Shown: in pieces, positions 59,305 through 64,000 of the stretch
How the letters are laid out: each line of letters begins with the position of its first letter
How positions within the stretch are numbered: the first letter of the stretch is position 1
Assembly: GCF_000621605.1 (NCBI RefSeq)
Contig: NZ_JHXX01000015.1
Coordinates: forward strand, 1 to 64,000
DNA from: Butyrivibrio sp. MC2021
Lineage (GTDB): Bacteria; Bacillota; Clostridia; Lachnospirales; Lachnospiraceae
Length of the DNA: 64,000 bases
Direction: 5' to 3'
Position numbers and translations under genes: made by a program
Notes under the pieces: generated by a model
What the model saw: only the letters and a program-made list of their open reading frames with translations
Database searches by the model: none
Told to the model about the DNA's origin: nothing

Positions 59305-60774
59305 TCAGATTCCGATAGTCCTGTAAATTAGCTCCCAGTCAAGGCTCTGGCGAAGCACATCCGCCAGCTTGTTTAATTCCTTCTCCTGATGCACAAAGGC
59401 ATCCTCTATCTCCGGAACCGGCGTTTTTATGCCTTTTTTATCATATATTATCTGTAAAAGAGCCCCTGTTACCTCCGCAGTATCAAATATCCCGTGGATA
59501 TATGTGCCAAGAACGCTGCCTTCTGTGATCACCGGGAAAGTGTCCCTGTTTCCTGTGCTCTCCCCCATATGGATCTCGTATCCGGATACAGACATTCCCG
59601 AAAGAGGCCCGTAAACACCGGAAACAGCGCCTATAGTCGCATTAACCTGCCTTAAGTTCTTACTCTTTTCAAATACCGTATCCACAGGCAGTAGCGAGAG
59701 TCCCTGCTCCTGTCCGCCGATTTCGCTATGGTCAGGATCCTTGACGTTTCTTCCCAGCATCTGGAAACCGCCGCAGATACCGATGATAAAGGTATCTCCT
59801 GCCGCCAGTTCTTTTATCTTATCTGAAAAACCGGATTCCTTTAGCCACTTAAGGTCTCCCAGAGTATTCTTGGTACCGGGAATGATCACAAGATCAGCGT
59901 TATCAAGGGCCTCCGGGGCATTTACATAGGAAAGGCTGACTCCCGGAATGTTCTCAAGTATCGTGAAATCCGTGTAATTACTGATGAAGGGCAGCCTTAC
60001 AACCTTTATGCTTACCACTGTATCCCCGCTATCTGCGCGATTTCTGATCTTCAGCCTCTCAGAGACGCTGTCCTCTTCATCAAGATCAAGAAGAGTAAAG
60101 GGAACTACCCCCACAAAAGGAACATCGCAGTAGGCCTTGAACATATCAAGACCCGGTTCTAACAAAGTTACATCTCCCCTGAACTTGTTAATAATAAGCC
60201 CCTTTACTCTGTCTCGCTCTTTTTCCGATAATAAATTCATGGTTCCGAGCAGTTGTGCGAACACACCACCCGGATCTATATCTCCCGCAAGAAATACAGG
60301 CGCATCCAAAATTTCCGCAAGGCCCATATTTACAATGTCATTTTCTCTTAAGTTTATCTCAACAGGGCTTCCTGCCCCTTCTATAACTATGATGTCCGCT
60401 TCTTTGGCCAGTCTCTCATAGGCCGCCAGGATATCAGGAATATAGCTCTTTTTCTGCCTGAAATAGTCCCTGGCCTTCATATTTGCCAGAGGCAGGCCGT
60501 TTATGATGACCTGGGAAGTGGTATCCCCCATGGGCTTGAGAAGAATAGGGTTCATATCCGAGGATGGCTCCATCCCTGCCGCTGCCGCCTGCAGTGCCTG
60601 GGCCCTTCCTATTTCCTTCCCGTCAGGGGTTACAAAGGAATTTAGAGCCATATTTTGTGATTTAAATGGCGCAACCCTGTAGCCGTCCTGATGAAGGACT
60701 CTTAAGATTCCCGCTGTCAGTATGCTTTTTCCTACTCCGGACATGGTGCCCTGGATCATGAGATTTTTTGCCAA
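59305..60774 (-). CDS. cbiP: cobyric acid synthase CbiP
   Basis: A 489-residue amidotransferase. The N-terminal ATP domain starts MIQGTMSGVGKSILTAG, and the C-terminal glutaminase has IGICGGFQMLG (nucleophile Cys about 331). It amidates b, d, e and g side chains of the adenosylated diamide. The start is TTG with AGAGGA about eight bases upstream. Confidence 0.93.
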   Translation of the reverse strand: MAKNLMIQGTMSGVGKSILTAGILRVLHQDGYRVAPFKSQNMALNSFVTPDGKEIGRAQALQAAAAGMEPSSDMNPILLKPMGDTTSQVIINGLPLANMKARDYFRQKKSYIPDILAAYERLAKEADIIVIEGAGSPVEINLRENDIVNMGLAEILDAPVFLAGDIDPGGVFAQLLGTMNLLSEKERDRVKGLIINKFRGDVTLLEPGLDMFKAYCDVPFVGVVPFTLLDLDEEDSVSERLKIRNRADSGDTVVSIKVVRLPFISNYTDFTILENIPGVSLSYVNAPEALDNADLVIIPGTKNTLGDLKWLKESGFSDKIKELAAGDTFIIGICGGFQMLGRNVKDPDHSEIGGQEQGLSLLPVDTVFEKSKNLRQVNATIGAVSGVYGPLSGMSVSGYEIHMGESTGNRDTFPVITEGSVLGTYIHGIFDTAEVTGALLQIIYDKKGIKTPVPEIEDAFVHQEKELNKLADVLRQSLDWELIYRTIGI

Positions 60775-60787
60775 ATGTCTATTCCTC

Positions 60788-62290
60788 TTATTTAAGTTTA
60801 TGGAAGAACTCCGTCTCTTCCTGTCCCTTAGCTATGACCTGATAAAGGTTATTTATAATGGTTCCTGTTCGGTCCGAGAGCTGATATATGGATTTATCCG
60901 TATACCAGACATTCCCCTCCTTAAAGGCCTTAAAATCAACAAAAACAGCATCCGTCTTTTGAAGCTCCTCAAGGGAACCCGGTGTATCCTCAATGGTGGC
61001 GTTGTAGATCAAAATATCTGCATTCTGTGCATAATCATAGAAAGCTTCTACGCTTATTGTCATCTGGGCTGTTTCATCCCCGCCATCAGCAACAGGGGAA
61101 AGATAGTCTCCGCCTCCAAGTTCCACCATTTTGGCAAAATAGTCTCCGGTACGCCTGGTGACTATTTGATGATTGGAGTTAACTGAGAAGATCACAACGC
61201 TTTTTCCGCTGTTTTCATCAAACTCAAGGCTCGATACCTGCTGAACCTGCTCTGAAAAATCCGCCAGAGCCTCATCTTCTTTTCCCGTCAGAACTCCGTA
61301 GACCTTCACCCACTCGCATCTTCCCAGAGGCTCCTGCTCATAGCTGGCCCTGTCGATAAACACCGGGATTCCAAGCTTTTCCAGCTTTTCCTGAACCTTG
61401 GGAGTATGAAGGATCATAGAATTTTCTATGGCCACGTCTATGTCCATCATAACTATCTGCTCATAGTCGGGAGCGCTGTATTTTCCACCGTAAACAAGAG
61501 TTCCGGCCCCCATGGCCTCTTTTGCCGAGTCAATGTACCAGTCGTCCTTCTCAATGCCTGAAAGAGCGATGTTCTCTATGGCCCCAAGCCTGTCAAAATG
61601 GCACATAGCCCCGGAGGCCGCCAGATATATGGTATCAAGAGGCTTTTGCAGGATTATAAATGACTCTCCTCCCTCAGGGACCGCTGCCCCTTCCGGAACC
61701 ACAAGATAATTTCTCCCGTCCTCAATGCTGATAACCGCATAATCATCGCTATATCTATGGATCCTGTAGCACCGGGCATAGGCGTTCTCATCAGTGGACA
61801 AATAGGTAAGCCCCGGAATATCCGGTGCATCCATGGACGTCTTCTGTATAGAAGTATCTATCTCTCCCCCGTCCTTTCCATCTGCTTCAGCCCCATTATC
61901 CCCCAGGGTCAAAAGCAGGGTGTAATCTATGAGATGAGGCGTACTCATGACTGTGGTATCCGCCTGAACCGGGAACTCTTTTCCCAGCTTCACCGGCACC
62001 TCGAAAACCGAGTTACCCTCCGTGTTTACAGGATAATAGGTGGTCCCATCAACTATCATGTAATCATAATTTGGGCTGCTCCACACAAGCCTTGCCACGG
62101 CCTTTCCCTTTTCCACCGTGACAACGCAGGGGCTCTCAATATATGCCCGTCCACTTCCGCCCTTCATTACAACAGATGCGGCATATTCCCCATCGGAAAT
62201 ACCACCGCATCCTGTAATGTAAAGGGAAAAAAGTAATAGAAGCAGCAGACATTTTGTCCGTGCTTTTTTACTCAATAACTGCTCCCACAT
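60788..62290 (-). CDS. BtuF-like substrate-binding lipoprotein with NEAT-like domain
   Basis: A 500-residue lipoprotein (signal ending LYITGCG). Residues 30-135 form a NEAT-like beta domain (DGEYAASVVMKGGSGRAYIESP, VWSSPNYDYMIVDGTTYYPV). Residues about 215-500 form a class III periplasmic-binding fold (AGTLVYGGKYSAPDYEQIV, EPLGRCEWVKVYG) as in BtuF-type proteins. It overlaps cbiK by 23 bases if the ATG at 62290 is used; a TTG at 62275 with GGGAG six bases ahead is also plausible. It probably feeds the BtuCD-like genes with a corrinoid or other tetrapyrrole. Confidence 0.82.
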   Translation of the reverse strand: MWEQLLSKKARTKCLLLLLLFSLYITGCGGISDGEYAASVVMKGGSGRAYIESPCVVTVEKGKAVARLVWSSPNYDYMIVDGTTYYPVNTEGNSVFEVPVKLGKEFPVQADTTVMSTPHLIDYTLLLTLGDNGAEADGKDGGEIDTSIQKTSMDAPDIPGLTYLSTDENAYARCYRIHRYSDDYAVISIEDGRNYLVVPEGAAVPEGGESFIILQKPLDTIYLAASGAMCHFDRLGAIENIALSGIEKDDWYIDSAKEAMGAGTLVYGGKYSAPDYEQIVMMDIDVAIENSMILHTPKVQEKLEKLGIPVFIDRASYEQEPLGRCEWVKVYGVLTGKEDEALADFSEQVQQVSSLEFDENSGKSVVIFSVNSNHQIVTRRTGDYFAKMVELGGGDYLSPVADGGDETAQMTISVEAFYDYAQNADILIYNATIEDTPGSLEELQKTDAVFVDFKAFKEGNVWYTDKSIYQLSDRTGTIINNLYQVIAKGQEETEFFHKLK

Positions 62291-63896
62291 GTTCTACATA
62301 AACCTTCTGAACATCCTCAATTCCACCGAGACCTGAGATCTGGCAGTCAATGGATTCAAAGCTTCCGTCAGCTTCAAAGCCGCTCTTCCAGGAGTCATCA
62401 TCATCTCCTGCCATGTCGTTGTTGGCGTGATCACCGGCTACAACCATGAGAGGACGAAGTACAACCTTGGTGTAACCTGCCTCTTTTACTGCAGCAATGA
62501 TATTTGAAAGCTCTGTCTCCTCAGGCTCGCCCTCAACGGTTCCGATAAATACGTTCTCATAGCCAAGATTCTGCATCTGTGTCTGCATCTGAGAGTATGT
62601 GATCTTGGCTGTGTGGGATGTTCCGTGGCCCATGAATACGAAGGCAACGCCCGCATCCTTTGATGCTGAAAGATCAGCAAAACCGGCCTCAGCAACTGCA
62701 GCTGCTGTGATAGCCTCAGCAACCTTCTGCTTGTCCTCGTTGATCTCTGCAGCGTCTTTTCCTACTGTACCAAGTAAAGGCTCAGCCACAACAGCGGTCT
62801 CAAACTTGTCCTTGTAGCCCTCAAGAGCCTCCATGAGCTCATCGTACTCTGCACCGTGCATAAGGTGTGTAGGCTGGATAACAAGATTCTTAACTCCGTT
62901 GTCAACGGCTCTCTGAAGGGCCTGCTCAACGTTGTCGATCTTCTCGCCGTCTCTTGCATATATGTGATTGATGATGATCTGAGCTGTGAAAGCACGTCTT
63001 ACGGACCAGTCGGGATATGCAGCTGCCAGTGCCTTCTCAATTCCGCCAATGTCCTTGGCTCTGCTGTCGTTGAAAGAGGTTCCAAAGCTAACTACGAGAA
63101 GCTCGTTCTCACCGATGCCGTCTGCATTGAGGGGATCATCCTTGGAAGCATCTCCTGTATCTCTTCCGAAGTAGTCAGGATCTGCATCCTCGCCCTCAAC
63201 CAGCTCCTTCTGAGCATCTGTAAGTGCATCCCAGGCTGCCTTTGCCTTTTCGCAATCTGCGTAGGTATTCTCGTTGTAGGTCTGAACATAAATTGCATCT
63301 ATAAGATCTGCTACTTCCTTAGCCACCTTCTCGTCCTCTTCTCCGTTTGATACCTGTACGTCAGAAACAACTACTTCGTGGTCATACCATTTTCCCTTGG
63401 TTCCGATAAGAGCAAGTGCAAAGCTCTGGTCAATGGCAGGAACCGGAACATCAAAGCCGTGTACTTCCTCTGTTGTTCCATCCTCGTAGGTTACGGTATC
63501 TGTAGTGGGCTCTAAGAGAACCGCGCCGTCCTTCTGGGCATCCTCAGCACTTCCGGGGAAAAGATTAACGATATTCTTGGAAGGCATGGTGATATGGATT
63601 GTCATCTCACCATTTTCAACCTTAAGTACTCCCCTGTCCTTGTATACCAAATTAACATGGAACATACTTGAATCTGTTGTAAAAGTAGCTGTGTAGGTGC
63701 CATCCTCCAAAACAGCTTCCGCTGCAGGCTCTTCTGCCTTCTCAGCTGTAACGGACTCCACTGTCTCTTCCTTAACTTCTTCACTTCCTGTCTCAGTTAC
63801 CGGCACAGGTTCCTGAACTGCCTTGTCTCCGCAGCCTGCTACTACAGTTGCTACCATAGCTGCTGCCATGATAACTGCAAGCATTTTCTTTTTCAT
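62268..63896 (-). CDS. cbiK: surface lipoprotein cobaltochelatase CbiK with NEAT-like domain
   Basis: A 542-residue protein. Residues 1-22 form a lipoprotein signal (lipobox VAGC, Cys22). Residues about 63-183 form a NEAT-like domain (DGTYTATFTTDSSMFHV, SKNIVNLFPGSAEDA). Residues 190-232 form a helical linker. Residues 265-542 form CbiK: VVSFGTSFNDSR, QPTHLMHGAEYDE (His344), FMGHGTSH (His424) and MVVAGDHANNDMAGD. Sirohydrochlorin cobaltochelatase normally acts in the cytosol; here it is predicted outside the membrane. The ATG at 63896 has AGGAGG nine bases upstream. It is the first gene of the cobalamin operon seen here. Confidence 0.88.
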   Translation of the reverse strand: MKKKMLAVIMAAAMVATVVAGCGDKAVQEPVPVTETGSEEVKEETVESVTAEKAEEPAAEAVLEDGTYTATFTTDSSMFHVNLVYKDRGVLKVENGEMTIHITMPSKNIVNLFPGSAEDAQKDGAVLLEPTTDTVTYEDGTTEEVHGFDVPVPAIDQSFALALIGTKGKWYDHEVVVSDVQVSNGEEDEKVAKEVADLIDAIYVQTYNENTYADCEKAKAAWDALTDAQKELVEGEDADPDYFGRDTGDASKDDPLNADGIGENELLVVSFGTSFNDSRAKDIGGIEKALAAAYPDWSVRRAFTAQIIINHIYARDGEKIDNVEQALQRAVDNGVKNLVIQPTHLMHGAEYDELMEALEGYKDKFETAVVAEPLLGTVGKDAAEINEDKQKVAEAITAAAVAEAGFADLSASKDAGVAFVFMGHGTSHTAKITYSQMQTQMQNLGYENVFIGTVEGEPEETELSNIIAAVKEAGYTKVVLRPLMVVAGDHANNDMAGDDDDSWKSGFEADGSFESIDCQISGLGGIEDVQKVYVEHVGAVIE

Positions 63897-63936
63897 AATA
63901 TTTACCTCCTGTATAGATATATAACTTATATAACAG

Positions 63937-63968
63937 AAAAAAGTCTCCACCAAGCGGCGAAGACTTTT
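63937..63968 (-). terminator. terminator in the cobalamin operon leader
   Basis: AAAAGTCT with AGACTTTT, extended by inner TCGCC/GGTGG pairs and followed by TTTTTTC, 40 bases before the cbiK ATG. In this position it is likely the expression platform of a regulator such as a cobalamin riboswitch, whose body would be past the right edge. Confidence 0.7.
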
Positions 63969-64000
63969 AAAGTGCACAAAACTAAAGCAAATGCCTATAG

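Overview
The window looks like a chromosomal segment of a Gram-positive anaerobe of the class Clostridia, most like the Lachnospiraceae (Butyrivibrio-like). The basis is: strong AGGAGG ribosome sites, CIRCE and T-box control, an AT-leaning genome, GGDEF/EAL proteins, small DUF families typical of that group, a PPi-type phosphofructokinase and an anaerobic (cbi) cobalamin pathway. Species cannot be fixed from the sequence alone. Most genes lie on the minus strand.

Layout. 1-0.5 kb: 5' end of an IS1182-type transposase with a large perfect palindrome upstream. 0.7-2.2 kb: a 25-residue hydrophobic peptide gene, three small stress or membrane genes, and a DUF6465 gene. 2.2-5.5 kb: two cyclic-di-GMP proteins. 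5.8-8.7 kb: a lipoprotein, a tRNA-Leu beside a damaged tRNA-Tyr, and a DUF7010/LytTR/DUF3021 operon. 8.7-13.2 kb: small and decayed genes (glycerate kinase and RtcB stubs), CIRCE-controlled hsp20, an AlkZ-related protein and a HAD protein. 13.3-20.9 kb: a preQ1 riboswitch with queT, a T-box with a MetRS-like gene, larA, and a T-box-controlled ECF transporter, probably for tryptophan. 21-31.2 kb: an MBL hydrolase, an AraC-type response regulator, a second AraC regulator, and a nitrogen module (urea/amide ABC transporter, glutamine synthetase, divergent amidase). 31.3-32.6 kb: PPi-phosphofructokinase.

32.7-37.8 kb: an AT-rich block with an MFS exporter, an FtsX permease and an ABC ATPase with a destroyed Walker A, bounded by gene stubs. 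37.8-39.7 kb: a GntR/YtrA-type repressor with its ABC exporter. 39.7-45.5 kb: a fucose-isomerase-like protein, a frameshifted EAL/PAS/GGDEF protein, NudC, and a tyrosine recombinase lacking its catalytic tyrosine.

45.5-64 kb: one long tightly packed minus-strand cobalamin operon. It runs from a surface lipoprotein cobaltochelatase (CbiK) and a BtuF-like lipoprotein through corrin-ring synthesis (CbiP, C, D, F, G, H, a CobK-CbiE-CbiT fusion, CbiA) to nucleotide-loop assembly (CobT, U, S, CbiB, CobD). BtuC and BtuD-like transporter genes are embedded in it. CbiL, the uroporphyrinogen methyltransferase and the corrinoid adenosyltransferase are not seen.

Themes. RNA-level control is frequent (one preQ1 riboswitch, two T-boxes, two leader hairpins in the amide locus, a terminator in the cobalamin leader). 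Gene remnants are also frequent. A 16-bp sequence upstream of the orphan AraC-type response regulator recurs as one arm of a 47-bp palindrome centred between the two amide promoters, which suggests an undescribed regulatory link.
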